From Antilocapra americana (Eukaryota; Chordata; Mammalia; Artiodactyla; Antilocapridae), in the NCBI GenBank assembly GCA_007570785.1, contig ML661885.1:32138780-32202779 (forward strand): a DNA stretch of 64,000 nt, given 5' to 3'. Under the pieces are notes generated by a model. It made no database searches. It saw only the letters and a list, made by a program, of their open reading frames with translations, and was not told where the DNA came from. Of the stretch, positions 1 to 10,884 are shown piece after piece. Numbering within the stretch: the stretch's first letter is position 1; each line of letters starts with the position of its first letter. The translations under genes and the position numbers were made by a program.

Positions 1-237
1 ACCTCACACTACAAAGTAGCATGATAATTACCACGTAAGGAATGTGTTGTTAAAATGTAAAGGAGAGCAGAAATATAAGTTCAGTGTATTGAACTTAGGC
101 TTGCATTTCATGGGGTAGAGCCAGCTGTGTTTCAATTCACATCATTTGACTGTACTTTCTTATCGTCTGTTCAATAAATCTCCAACATTTTAGCATTTGG
201 CTAGTAAGGGTGAAAGTTACAAGACCTTCAGTCTTAC

Positions 238-386
238 CTGCAGTGATATGTAGGTAGCATTCAGAACAACTTTTCTGTAAGAAGACTCTGCAGCTCCTAC
301 ATTATGTTTATCTTCCAATTCTAGAACCCCCCAAATAACAAGCCTTTCCATTGGTGGAATATCTGTGTCTGCCACAATCCATGTTC
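238..386 (-). CDS. PKHD1L1: PKHD1L1 exon 35 (last in window): second G8 domain
   Basis: GA completes Gly, then 49 codons: TWIVADTDIPPMERLVIWGV, then LELEDKHNVGAAESSYRKVV and LNATYISLQ. These are G8 strands equivalent to exons 23-25. Acceptor cttgttttatag, donor gtaaga; ends phase 0. The rest of the domain continues to the left of the window. Confidence 0.97.
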
Positions 387-669
387 CTATAAAACAAGAC
401 TTTAATGTAAGGAATATAATGTAATCCATAGACTATAGCCTATAGATAAAACACTGACAGCCTTATTGGTGAGTCCTAATTTTGAAGTTAGTGAGTCTTT
501 TTTGCATATAATATAACATCCAGGACACAAGAACGGAACCCATCTCTTCACATTTCCTTTCTCCAAGGTGTGCTGTGTAACAGTATCTACCCTAACTGCT
601 AAGTACTATGGCATCTGTCCTAAAGGTGATAAACGCAAACATTTTATCTATTTACATTTATGCATTTAC

Positions 670-758
670 CTTCAGGAATAACCACATTTGCTCCTGGGTA
701 AGGTATGGTATAATTATTTTCTCGAGATGATTGCCAAAAAGAATTATTCGACCATAAG
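670..758 (-). CDS. PKHD1L1: PKHD1L1 exon 34: start of second G8 domain
   Basis: C completes Asn, then 29 codons: LWSNNSFWQSSRENNYTIPY and PGANVVIPE plus G. L-W-S-x-x-S-F-W and P-x-x-G-x-x-V-x-I-P-E-G mark the opening of a second G8 domain. Acceptor ttctcttttcag, donor gtaaat. Confidence 0.96.
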
Positions 759-1057
759 CTGAAAAGAGAAAAGAAATATTTCCATTTAGTCTTATCTCTG
801 TTTATTTAATAACCATCTCCTTAGGGTGTAGTACTATACTAGATGTTTTGGGGATAACAGAATGCAAATTAGACAGTTTGTAGTTTCACTGACAAGCTAA
901 TGTATGCAATTAGTAAAAGACAACACACATAATACATTGAGATTTTTCTCCATTGAAGAAAATAATCTGAATTACTTATTCTCCTACTAAAGCCTTATAG
1001 TGATACCCTAATTTTGTCTATCACATGAATAATTTGATTTCTTTAGAAGGTTGCTTT

Positions 1058-1267
1058 TTTAAAACTTTTTATTTTATATTGAAGCATAGTTGATTAGCAA
1101 TGTTGTGATAGTTTCACGTGTACAGCAAAGTGATTCAGTTATACATATACATGTACCTATTCTTTTTCAAATTCTTTACCCATTTAGGTTGTTACACCAT
1201 ATGGAGCAGAGTTCTCTGTGCTGTACAGTAGGTCTTTGTTAGTTACCTACTTTAAACATAGCAGTGT
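1058..1267 (-). repeat. L1 3'-end fragment
   Basis: Reads in reverse as a ruminant L1 3' UTR: the complement of the 'ctgaatcactttgctgtacac' block seen in sense orientation near 4870. Intronic. Confidence 0.7.
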
Positions 1268-1517
1268 GTGCAGAGGGGGAAAGGTGAAAAGAAATGCATC
1301 CTTTGTCCATGTAAAGATTCTTAGATATGGTGCTATTTCAGGGGAAAGTGACAAGAGGGCATATAGTTGGCTAGATTCTGTGAAGGAGGGCTGGAAGAAT
1401 GGTCTCTGAATTGGCAAGGATGGGTCAATGAGAGTAAGCCTCTGGGCTGGGGACACAGATAGCAGTCTATAACCAGAGTGAAAAGTGTTATGTTAAATTA
1501 AAATAAATATGGAAAGT

Positions 1518-1742
1518 GTGTGGCTTTCCAGGTGGCACCAGTGGTAAAGAATCCTCCTGCCAGTGCAGGAGATGCAAGGGATACAGGTTCAATCCTTGGA
1601 TTGGAAAGATCCCCTGGAGAAGGAAACAGCAACTCACTTCATTATTCTTGCCTGGAAAATTCCATGGACACAGAAACCTGGTGGGCTACGGTCCATGGGG
1701 TTGCAAAGAGTCAGACACACCTGATCACACATGCATAGCACA
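1518..1742 (+). mobile_element. Bov-tA SINE, sense
   Basis: tRNA-Glu-derived head (ggctttccaggtggc, box-B-like ggttcaatcc) followed by the tccatggacagag-type body and the gagtcagacaca tail. Older copy with several mismatches from the others in this window. Confidence 0.9.
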
Positions 1743-2299
1743 GCATATGGAAAGCGTGTTGGAGGAGACACCATCTCTACTTACTATCACTATGCCTGCC
1801 AGAAACTATCTCAGTACAAACTGTTACAAACAATATTATTACACAGTTGAGGGTGTTTTCCTGTTTAAAAAGGATCACAGAGGTTGCTCTCCTGCCTGAA
1901 TAAGAAATTTAAAAATTTTTCTGATACTAATGCAGGAAGTCTAAAGAATAACCAATACAGTTTGTCTGGTTAAAAGTATATTCTTATGACACATTTTAAT
2001 TACTCAGGTGTATTACTAAAAAAACTGTCGTTCAGAAATCCTGTTATAAAAATTTTGTCTTCATGGGTTTATAAGAGAAGTTAGTGGATCATTTAGGATT
2101 ATTTATACTCACAATAATACACTTTTTCATGAAACCATCTCAATGAAGGTTGTTTAAAGGTTATATCAATCTAACTGAATAACTCAATCATGATTGTGCA
2201 GATTCAAAAGTTGAGTTCATCTAGCTTTTCTCAAGCTTTTCAGTCTTCTGCCCAGCAGCACTATACTACATGCTATATATTCTTCTAATTGCCCATTGT

Positions 2300-3625
2300 T
2301 ATGATCAGTTGCTCGGTCATGTCTGACTCTTTACGACTCCATAAACCACAGCACGCTAGGCCTCCCTGTCCATCACCAACTCCCGAAGTCCACCCAAACC
2401 CATGTGCATCGAATTGATGATGCCATCCAACCATCTCATCTTCTGTCATCCCCTTCTCCTCCTGCCTTCAATCTTTCCCAGGATCAGGGTCTTTTCAAAT
2501 AAGTCACTTCTTTGCATCAGGTGGCCAAAGTATTGGAGTTTCAGCTTCAACATCAGTCCTATCAATGAATACCCAGGACTGATCTCCTTAGGATGGACTG
2601 GTTGGATCTCCTTGTAGCCCAAGGGACTCTCAAGAGTCTTCTCCAACACCACAGTTCAAAAGCATCAATTCTTCGGCACTCAGCTTTCTTTATAGTCCAA
2701 CTCTCAAATCCACATATGACCACTGGAAAAACCATAGCCTTGACTAGACGGACCTTTGTTGGCAAAATAATGTCTCTGCTTTTCAATATGCTGTCTAGGT
2801 TGGTCATAACTTTCCTTCCAAGGAGTAAGCATCTTTTAATTTCATGGTTGCAGTCACCATCTGCAGTGATTTTGGAGCCCAGAAAAATAAAGTCAGCCAC
2901 TGTTTCCCCATCTATTTGCCATGAAGTAGTGGGACCAGATGCCATGATCTTAGTTTTCCGAATGTTGAGCTTTAAGCCAACTTTTTCACTCTCCTCTTTC
3001 ACTTTCCTCAAGAGGCTCTTTGGTGCTTCTTCACTTTCTGCCATAAGAGTGGTGTCATCTGCATATCTGAGGTTATTGATATTTCTCCTGGAAATCTTGA
3101 TTCCAGCTTGTGCTTCCTCCAGCCCAGCCTTTCTCATGATGTCCTCTGCATATAAGTTAAATAAGCAGGGTGACAATATACAGCCTTGATGTACTCCTTT
3201 TCCTATTCGGAACCAGTCTGTTGTTCCATGTCCAGTTCTAACTGTTGCTTCCTGACCTGCATACAGGTTTCTTAAGAGTCCAATCAGGTGGTCTTGTATT
3301 CCTATCTCTTTTAGAATTTTCCACAGTTTATTGTGATCCACACAGGGGCTTTGGCATAGTCAATAAAGCGGAAATAGATGTTTTTCTGGAACTCTCTTGC
3401 TTTTTCGATGATCCAGCAGATGTTGGCAATTTGATCTCTGGTGCCTCTGCCTTTTCAAATACCAGCTTGAACATCCAGAAGTTCACGGTTCATGTATTGC
3501 TGAAGCCTGGCTTGGAGAATTTTAAGCATTACTTTACTAGCGTGTGAGATGAGTGCAATTGTGCAGTAGTTTGAGCGTTCTTTGGCATTGCCTTTCTTTG
3601 GGATTGGAATCAGTAAAGCCTAATA
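2300..3625 (-). mobile_element. BovB LINE, 3' part with reverse transcriptase
   Basis: The minus strand is open from 3341 to 2562 (about 260 codons) and carries the RT palm motif RYADDTTLMAESEE near 3080-3040, followed by the C-terminal region ending in Cys/His-type sequence ([13 protein letters not shown]). A 5'-truncated BovB (RTE clade) copy without its endonuclease part, with a frame break near 2560 before its 3' tail. Intronic and opposite in no way to the host gene: it runs in the same direction. Confidence 0.92.
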
Positions 3626-3717
3626 CCTCTTGAACTAAGCACTTGTGTGTTGTGTAGCTAGAACTATATATTCTCTTCCTGAGGTACAATTTTGGATCGA
3701 GAGTCTATTTGTTCTCA

Positions 3718-3938
3718 CTGATGCTGCTGCTGATTAGTTGCTTCAGTCGTGTCCAACTCTTTGTGACTCTATGGACTGTAGCCCACCAGGCTCCTCTGTC
3801 CATGGGATTCTCCAGGCAAGAATACTGGAGGGGGTTGCCATGTCCTTCTCCAGGGAATCTTCCCAACCCAGGGATCGAACTTGGGTCTCCTGCATTGCAG
3901 GAAGGTTCTTTACCACTGAGCCACCAGGGAAGCCCACT
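3718..3938 (-). mobile_element. Bov-tA SINE, antisense on plus
   Basis: Complete copy read on minus from gggcttccctggtggctcag (near 3936) to the gagttggacacgactga-like tail. A CTG/CTGCTG run at 3720-3732 marks its 3' end. Confidence 0.92.
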
Positions 3939-3999
3939 CTCTCTGATAGCTATCTGCAAGATGCAAACTAACAAGTCCAACTGCAACTATTTCCAGTGA

Positions 4000-4640
4000 G
4001 CAGAATTCATACTGTGGGAGGAAAAGACCCATCCTGTGGTATATACATGAAGCGTATGTTATCGGGGCAGGGGCCACATCTCTGTTGTTCTCAACCTAAT
4101 CTCAGCACTCAGCACAGTGCCTGGAACATGGCAGGTACTCAGTAACATTTTTTTTTTAATTGTTGAATGTATAAACAAAATCAGTTATTATTCTTTTGTG
4201 CAACAGTTATTACAGTATGTGTATATTTTGAAATTATAATTCACTCAATAAATATTATTGATTTGTACTTGATGCACAGTACTGGGCTCTTACATGCCTA
4301 TCGATTGTCAATTTTTATCATTACCAACATTATTTTTATGATTATTATTTGCCTGTAGGGGACACAATATACATCATATCAGGATCATGCCTTTAAAGGT
4401 CTTAAAGGCTAGTTCTGTCATGTACTAGTACCACCATGATTGGTAACTACTATAATATGAGGTAGAAGGTGATGTTTCATATGAGAAATATAGGTAAAGG
4501 GCTTTACAAGTTTCAAAGATAGAAAAATTATTTTTAACGAGGAGAGTTAACATATATTTAGGAAATCAAACATCTGAAATAAACTTAACAAGTATTATGA
4601 GATTTGACCAAGACAGTTATTCTATCTAAAAAACGATACA
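4000..4640. other. Intron, nothing recognised
   Basis: AT-rich intron with short ORFs only. No exon-like sequence with splice signals that would fit the PKHD1L1 frame. Confidence 0.6.
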
Positions 4641-4933
4641 AATCAATTTTATTTACAAAACAGAAACAGACTGACACACACAGAAAACAAATTTATGATT
4701 ACCAAAGGGAAAAAGGGGTAAGAGGGATAAACTAGGAGTTTGGGATCAGCAGATATACACTACTATGTATAAAATAAACAATAAAGTCCTCCTGTATAGC
4801 AAGGGAATTACACACAATATCTTCTGATAAACTATAATGGAAAAGAATATGAAAAATATTTATGTATAACTGAATCACTTTGCTGTACACCAGAAACTAG
4901 CACAACATTATAAATCATCTATATTTCAATAAA

Positions 4934-4935
<2 letters not shown>
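4640..4935 (+). repeat. L1 3' UTR fragment
   Basis: Sense copy of the ruminant L1 3' end, finishing with ctgaatcactttgctgtac and a caataaaa tail directly followed by the CA microsatellite. Confidence 0.75.

Positions 4936-4974
<39 letters not shown>
4936..4974. repeat. (AC)n microsatellite
   Basis: About 19 uninterrupted AC units grown from the tail of the preceding L1 fragment. Likely polymorphic in length. Confidence 0.97.
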
Positions 4975-4976
<2 letters not shown>

Positions 4977-5014
4977 GACTGTTCTAGAGAAAGAAATGCC
5001 ACCTGCTAAGAAAG

Positions 5015-5362
5015 CTTTGCTTCCCTGGCAGCTCAGCTGGTTAAGAATCTCCCTGCAATGCAGGAGACCCTGGTTTGATCCCTTGGGTCAGAAAGATCCC
5101 CTGGAGAAGGGGCAGGCTACCCCCTCGAGTATTCTTGTGCTTCTTTGGTGGCTCAGAGAGTAAAGAAACTGCCTGCAATGTGGGAGGCCTGGGTTCAATC
5201 CCCAGGTTGGGAAGATCCCCTGGAGGAGGGCATGGTAATCCATTCTAGTATTCTTGCCTGGAGAATGCCCATGGACAGAGAAGTGTAGCCTGGCGGGCTA
5301 CAGGCCATGGGGTCGAAAAGAGTCAGACACGACTGAGCAGCTAAGCGCAGCGCAGCACAAGA
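5015..5362 (+). mobile_element. Bov-tA3-type SINE with two tRNA-like heads
   Basis: Two consecutive tRNA-like heads (cttccctggcagctcag near 5020 and cttctttggtggctcag near 5140) share one body and the gagtcagacacgactgagc tail, i.e. a dimeric-head SINE. Confidence 0.88.
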
Positions 5363-5399
5363 AAGCGCTGGATCAAGGAGGAGACAGCTTCTGGTGCTG

Positions 5400-5520
5400 T
5401 TCTGAGTGTGTCATCGAGGAGTTCTGTGATCTCAGGTAATTCATTTAAGGTCTTTGGGCTTCAGCTCTCTCATCAAATAATAAGGGAGTTGGTCTAATAA
5501 TTTAGGCCCAACATTCTGCA
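5400..5520 (+). repeat. MIR-like fragment
   Basis: Segment with the MIR-type pattern of 'tctcatc...aaataagggagttggtctaat'; degraded. Confidence 0.4.
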
Positions 5521-5735
5521 AGTGTGAGATCCCCGTAACTTTCACACATAATCTCTGTGAGATTTTCCCATCTTGTCGTCAGGGTGGCTGCAATGTTCAA
5601 GTGAAGCAACGAGTGTGGGAGTGTTTGGGAACACTCTGTGCAGGAGGGGGGCGCGGTATCTCAGCCGGGGTGACACAGGAAAAGGCTGCTCTCAGGAGCT
5701 ACTGAAGCGGATTAACGAACAGAAGGCCTGTATAC

Positions 5736-5907
5736 TTATGCACGGCTGGTCGCTTCCTGGGCATTGGCTTTCTTGATGGAGGACGTACAGGAAAGCAATC
5801 CTGGAGAACACAGCAGTAAGCTTGGAAATTAATAATAACGTCCTTCACATCAGGATCCAGGGTCCCAGAAATGGACTGGCTCTGACGGAGGTCATTTTTT
5901 CCTGACA
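5736..5907 (-). CDS. PKHD1L1: PKHD1L1 exon 33: linker before second G8
   Basis: TG completes Val, then 56 codons: SGKNDLRQSQSISGTLDPDV, INFQAYCCVLQDCFPVRPPS, and a basic RKPMPRKRPAVH, plus AA. Frame and the next exon place the donor at CATAA|GTATAC, a weak site with no G at -1 or +5. Acceptor attcacttccag type. Confidence 0.93.
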
Positions 5908-6445
5908 CTGGAAGTGAAATAAAAGCAGTTTAAACTAATATGATGATTCAAAGCATTTGAATGCAAACAAAATCATGGCAATTTGAAAATGCTCTTTAGA
6001 TAATAACTTAGTGTAATTCAAATGTATGGAATAGGTATGAAGAAATTCTGACAAAATGCACATCTGAGAAGTAGAGTCAAAGTATCTTGACAAAAACAAA
6101 TATTTGAGAACTCAGACTGTATTCTTAAATATTTTTATTTTCCAAAAATAGTTAAATAAAAATGGAAAATAAAATGACAGTTCATTGTACTCATTTCTTC
6201 TAATTTTGTAAAATAAATGTTGGAGTCAATTATGAGTCATGGTGCTACCTCCAAGCATAAAACGTAAGTTCCTAATTCAATTCAAGGCCCTTTCCCACAT
6301 AAATTTAGTCTCCATTCTCTAATTCAACAAACACTCATTAAATCCTGCTGTATACAAGACTCTACATAATGCATTTGCCCATTGAGCCACTATTCTCCTT
6401 TAGATGAAGCAATAAATAAATCACTTTTGCCTACTGAATACATAC

Positions 6446-6605
6446 CCAGGTAATACAGAGTACTAGTGTTCGCTTCAAGGTGCCAGTCTCCATTCTTGCT
6501 AGTATTCCAATTCAATGGATTTGAAGAGCCATTCCTCATATCAATGATATTAAACATATCAGGATTTTGAGTGAAATTATGTGATATGATTACATAGTCT
6601 TCTTC
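6446..6605 (-). CDS. PKHD1L1: PKHD1L1 exon 32: linker
   Basis: 53 codons plus G: EEDYVIISHNFTQNPDMFNI, DMRNGSSNPLNWNTSKNGDW, and EANTSTLYYL. Dense in N-X-S/T sequons (NFT, NGS, NTS). Acceptor aactttaatag, donor gtatgt. Confidence 0.96.
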
Positions 6606-6802
6606 CTATTAAAGTTTATTTTAGATGTTAATATTCTGCATAATATACACTCATTTTGATGACATGAATCACTTAACCCCTATATTCAAAGTTAAGTTTT
6701 GGTTTAGTTTGTTTTTCATCTTGCATTTATATTTTGTTTAACATTTTATCTGTCTATGGCAATCATACTAAGTTTATCACTAAGGCAATGAAAGTTTTTT
6801 TT

Positions 6803-6805
6803 CCT

Positions 6806-6839
<34 letters not shown>

Positions 6840-6842
6840 CAC
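6803..6842. repeat. (TC)n(TA)n simple repeat
   Basis: Compound simple repeat: CT units, then TA units, then an ACATAC tail. Confidence 0.95.
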
Positions 6843-7503
6843 ATACACATTTACATATGCATACATTCAGAGAATATTTAATTTCTATAATATTTCAAAA
6901 CATCTGAAACAGCGCTAGGCATTTTTTTCTTTTGGTTGCCACATGTAGTATAAGCAGAAAAATGTGAACAGGGAGGAAAATACCCAATTCAGGAAACTGG
7001 TGACCATTAGTGGTAGAGAGTGAAGATTGATATCAGAGTAAGCCATGCAGAGGACTTCCACTTCATCCAAAAATATTTATTTCTTTAAAAAATCTGAAGT
7101 AAAGAGTCACAGAATGTTACAGAATATTCGATTCAGATAGCTAGGTAGTGGGCATATAGGATTTGGGCCTGCTATTTTTTGTAATTTTCTGTATCTGCTG
7201 TATTTCACAGCACAAATAATAAAGCCCTTAACTCTTTTCCAAAACATCATAAGTACTCAATAAATGTTAGCTAATATCATGGATATAGTAAGCTTAGTAC
7301 TACAGGAACATGGCAGGAAGATTGCTTACTTCTGATTTTTGAAGCATTTTTTTGGCTTTCTTCTGAGATTTAAGATGGGTCATGAAAAGTGTCAATATGT
7401 GAGGCAAGGACAGTCTGGGTCCCACAACTGGTGTGAGTGAGCTGCGTTAGAATAATACGCAACATAAATGATCAGAAGATGGATTATGCAACTCTTTGTT
7501 TAC

Positions 7504-7655
7504 CTTAAAGCCATAGAATGTTGATGTATACGATATATTGGTTATGTGGTCTACACCTTTAAAATACCAGTTAATGTGTTTTGCATTCGGAATCAGGGCC
7601 ATCCAGCCAGACATGTGAGTCAGTCGTTTCTTCTGAAAGGGAACAATGCTTGTGC
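7504..7655 (-). CDS. PKHD1L1: PKHD1L1 exon 31: PbH1 to second G8 linker
   Basis: GC completes Gly, then 50 codons: TSIVPFQKKRLTHMSGWMAL, then INWYFKGVDHITNISYTSTF and YGFK. Acceptor ttatgtcctatag, donor gtaaac; ends phase 0. The 4.5-kb intron to its right holds the inverted exon copy and a rearranged BovB. Confidence 0.96.
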
Positions 7656-8451
7656 CTATAGGACATAAACAAACGACAGTAACCTACCTCTAGAAAAGTT
7701 CTCTTATGAGTAAGTGCAAAGGTAAATACTAGTCTAGTCAATAGAAGTCTCTAAAGAGATCAGTATAGGGTTTCATTACTTATGTTCTAAATGCCTTTGT
7801 TGACTTGAAGACCCCAACACATAATATCACACTTAACTGAAACATAAAATGTTTTCTCACTTGGAATTTTGAATTGATATGGAGCTTATATTCCCTGGGG
7901 AAAAATAAAATTGAAATACAGTGACATAATGACTAAGACGAAGTGCTTAAATATACCAATACAATTTTTAAAATATCATTGATCTGAAATATAATTCCAT
8001 TTCTATTTTTTTCTTCAAAATCCTTGATTTGCAGAGTATGTAAATATATGTCCTAAACATTATTAGATTCTCTTATACTTGCTGTGTTAATAAAGATTAG
8101 GCTAAAGAGTATGAATGGAAATCTTTGGTTGATAGCTCTTAGGGAACTAGGCTACAAGCAGCCTCTAACACTGGCTGTGATACTCTAAATTTTGCGGATG
8201 ACAAACCTGGAACCTGAACTACCTGTTATGAGAAAAAGATTTAATCTGAGAGAATGTCTGACAACTTCGGGTGAAGATTTGAAAATATCTCTCACAATAT
8301 AAAGAAGAAAATCTGTGATTAATTAATTATATTTTTTCCTCTCCCTTCTTTCATCTTTGATTTTTACATTAAATTTGCAACCTTTTCCCTTTCCAAATTA
8401 GGAGGAAGAAGTCAGAAATGAGATTACAAAATAGACTGTCAAGCACACACA

Positions 8452-8655
8452 GCTATATTTAAAAAGGATAATCAACAAGGTCCTACTGCACAGCACAGGG
8501 TACTCTGCTTATTGTTATGTGGCAGCCAGGATGGGAGGGGAATTTGGAGCAGAATGGATACATGTATATGCATGACTGAGTCCCTTAAATGTGTACCTGA
8601 AATTATCACAATATTGTTAATTGGTTATACTCCAATATAAAGCAAAAATTTTTAA
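8452..8655 (+). repeat. L1 3' UTR fragment
   Basis: Sense L1 3' sequence with the recognisable 'aaggtcctactgcacagcacaggg' block and the 'ggttatactccaatata' end, followed by an A-rich stretch to 8720. Confidence 0.8.
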
Positions 8656-8741
8656 AAAACAAGTAACAAAAGCACACCAAAGTTAAAAAAACAAAAAATC
8701 AACAAAACAAAAATAAACTGTCATTCTTTTCCTTTGAGGAT

Positions 8742-8951
8742 GTGTACATGCATGCTAAGTCACTTCAGTTGTATCTGACTCTTTGCGACCCCACGGACTG
8801 TAGCCCGCCAGGCTCCTCTGTCCATGGGATTCTCCAGGCAAGAATACTAGAGTGGGTTGCCATGCCCTTCTCCAGGGGGTCTTCCCAACCCAGGGATCGA
8901 ACCTGGGCCTTCTGCATTGAAGGCAACTTCTTTATCATCTGAGCCACTAGT
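8742..8951 (-). mobile_element. Bov-tA SINE, antisense on plus
   Basis: Full body plus tRNA head in reverse. It sits immediately against the rearranged BovB that starts at 8952. Confidence 0.9.
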
Positions 8952-9166
8952 TCAGATCAGTTCAGTTCAGTTGCTTAGTCGTGTCCGACTCTTTGCGACC
9001 CCATGAATCGCAGAACATGAGGCCTCCCTGTCCATCACCAACTCCCGGAATCCACCCAAACCCATGGCCATTGAGTCGGTGATGCCATCCAGCCATCTCA
9101 TCTTCTGTTGTCTCCTTCTCCTCCTGCCCTCAATCTTTCCCAGCATCAGGCTCTTTTCCAATGAGA
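8952..9166 (-). mobile_element. BovB LINE 3' end (minus half of an inverted insertion)
   Basis: On the minus strand this reads the BovB C-terminal coding end ([20 protein letters not shown]) and 3' tail. The tail begins with the agttcag repeats at 8952-8972. Confidence 0.88.
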
Positions 9167-9660
9167 AGCTACCCAGCGTCAGAGGTAAGGGGCGACAGCT
9201 GTGCTTTGCTGGAGCAGCCATGAAGAGTGACCCCGCGTCCAAGGTAAGAGAAACCCAGGTAAGACAGTAGGCACTGAGAGAGGGGATCAGGGGGCAGACA
9301 GGCTGAAACTACAGTCACGGACAACTAGCCAATCTGATCAATGGAACTAAGCCATGCCGTATGGGGTTACCCAAGACAGATGGGTCATGGTGGAGAGGTC
9401 TGACAGAATGTGGTCCACTGGAGAAGGGAATGGCAAACCACTTCAGTATTCTTGCCTTGAGAACCCCATGAACAGTATGAAAAGGCACAAAGATAGGACA
9501 CAGAAAGATGAACTCCCCAGGTCAGTAGGTGCCCAATATGCTACTGGAGATCAGTGGAGAAATAACTCCAGAAAGAATGAATGGATGGAGCCAAAGCAAA
9601 AACAACACCCAGTTGTGAATGGGACTGGTGACAGAAGCAAGATTCGATGCTGTAAAGAGC
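9167..9660 (+). mobile_element. BovB LINE 5' part (plus half of an inverted insertion)
   Basis: Reads the BovB 5' region on the plus strand: the gcagctgtgctttgctggagc-type leader, the open stretch from 9354, and the start of the endonuclease ORF, ending at gctgtaaagagc. The orientation is opposite to the adjoining 3' end, so the pair is a 5'-inverted insertion with the middle of the element missing. Confidence 0.85.
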
Positions 9661-9661
9661 C

Positions 9662-10229
9662 AGTAGGGAATAAAGCAAAACGAATTCCAGTATCAAGAGT
9701 GAACATATTCTTCGGCTTATGAATTAGCATTAAGTTTTGAAGAGCCCATGACCAGAGGCACTAAAAACAGTTTTTAAAAGATGTGCAGTATATGAGAACA
9801 ATGATAATTTGGATTATTCAGCAAATATCCACTCCTCTCCTCTCCTTGAGGGCGGCATACACTTTCCTGTTCTGTTGATATTGGGTGACTTCTATGGCCC
9901 AGGAACTATTAGCAGAATTGACACTGCAAAGACTTAAAAAGTGCTTGCTGGGTGAAACACACCCTCTTGAGCCTCTGTCACTGTAACACAAAGAGGCTCC
10001 CCTAGGAGAACAGTGGGTAGCACACCAAGGTGACGTTTGGCATACGTAGATAGAAAAAGTATATAGATCTTAGGGACATAGATTTAATTCAAGTTACCCA
10101 AGTGGCAACTTGCTACTTCTCATCTATTTCCTAGATCCAAACCAATTCACAGACTAAAAACACCTAACACTGAGTGGGAGAAATCTAGCCATTTATGGGG
10201 CTACTGCCTACTAGGGAGAGCAAACTATC
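9662..10229. other. Intron, unassigned
   Basis: No coding exon and no confidently named repeat. It may hold more decayed sequence from the same retrovirus-like insertion as the next feature. Confidence 0.4.
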
Positions 10230-10442
10230 CGAACCTTCCAAGAGTTGTTAGTTTCTGGATCCGAACTGACACAAACCCTCAAAGACGCTAAATGTCACCA
10301 AGGTCAACCAGCTGGAGTGGCAGCTTACAAAGGCCACGCCATAGAATGAGTCTCTGCTCATCTCATGGCTGGCCCATTGAGGCCACTGGGTCATCTTATG
10401 GTTATTCCTCCAGTTCCAAAAAGTATAGTGGGAATAGATATA
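10230..10442 (+). pseudogene. Endogenous retrovirus protease remnant (decayed)
   Basis: One plus frame (codons in phase with 10263) reads like the end of a retroviral aspartic protease and the start of the following pol segment. In the place of the catalytic Asp-Thr/Ser-Gly triad the copy has Val-Ser-Gly at 10251-10259, so the catalytic Asp is lost. There is an in-frame stop near 10350. No LTR, gag or RT portion was recognised around it. The assignment rests on motif resemblance only. Confidence 0.5.
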
Positions 10443-10562
10443 GAACTCTGTTTGGAGAAAGAGCAGAAGTTGAAATGCTCACAAGAAATATCCTACCAAG
10501 AGGATCTGATAATATGGGGTGGAGTAACAAAACCCCAGCATGTCCTGATGGATTTGACATAG
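10443..10562 (+). pseudogene. Inverted partial copy of PKHD1L1 exon 27
   Basis: Gapless 120-bp match to the last 120 bases of the exon at 19813-20054, on the opposite strand: 100 of 120 positions identical by hand alignment, with 16 of the 20 differences being transitions. Translated in the parental frame it keeps LTRNI, RGSDN and ACPDGFD. The homology ends exactly at the parental exon/donor junction. The copy has CTATAA there, so no GT donor, and no match to the parental intron or to the next exon. Non-functional. Confidence 0.9.
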
Positions 10563-10884
10563 CTATAATTTTGGCAGCTATAGTATTACTGGTATAATCA
10601 TGCTACATGTTTTCAAACTTCATTTGGCTTACATTGAGATACATAATTTTAGTTTCAAATTGCAAGTTTCTACCTTGTAAATATCATTAAATATGGAAAT
10701 TTGGAAACACTGTCCTCATGAAACTGCATCATTTAGATCTATGCAGAAAATGTGGAAAACTATATTTGAGAATCATGTTTAGCAAATCTTTGATGCACCA
10801 ATGCTTTTCCTATTTTCCAAAATCTGCAGTCTATCAGAACAGTGTATAGGAGAGTGGATTAATTGTAGGTATTTTAACTAATAC

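Noticed and set aside
1516..1899. 127-codon plus ORF
   Set aside because: Mostly translated Bov-tA SINE; the same peptide themes recur at every SINE in the window.
2562..3341. 259-codon minus ORF as a host gene
   Set aside because: It is BovB reverse transcriptase (YADD motif) in a truncated LINE copy, not a cellular gene.
4936..4974. CRISPR-like array
   Set aside because: Simple AC dinucleotide run without spacers, in a mammalian genome.
5015..5362. tRNA genes in the GGTTCGATCC/GGTTCAATCC motifs
   Set aside because: These are box-B-like parts of tRNA-derived SINE heads. None has a full cloverleaf with matching acceptor stem.
10292..10597. 101-codon plus ORF as a novel gene
   Set aside because: It spans the junction of the ERV-like remnant and the exon copy; the open frame is incidental and has no promoter, splice or start context.
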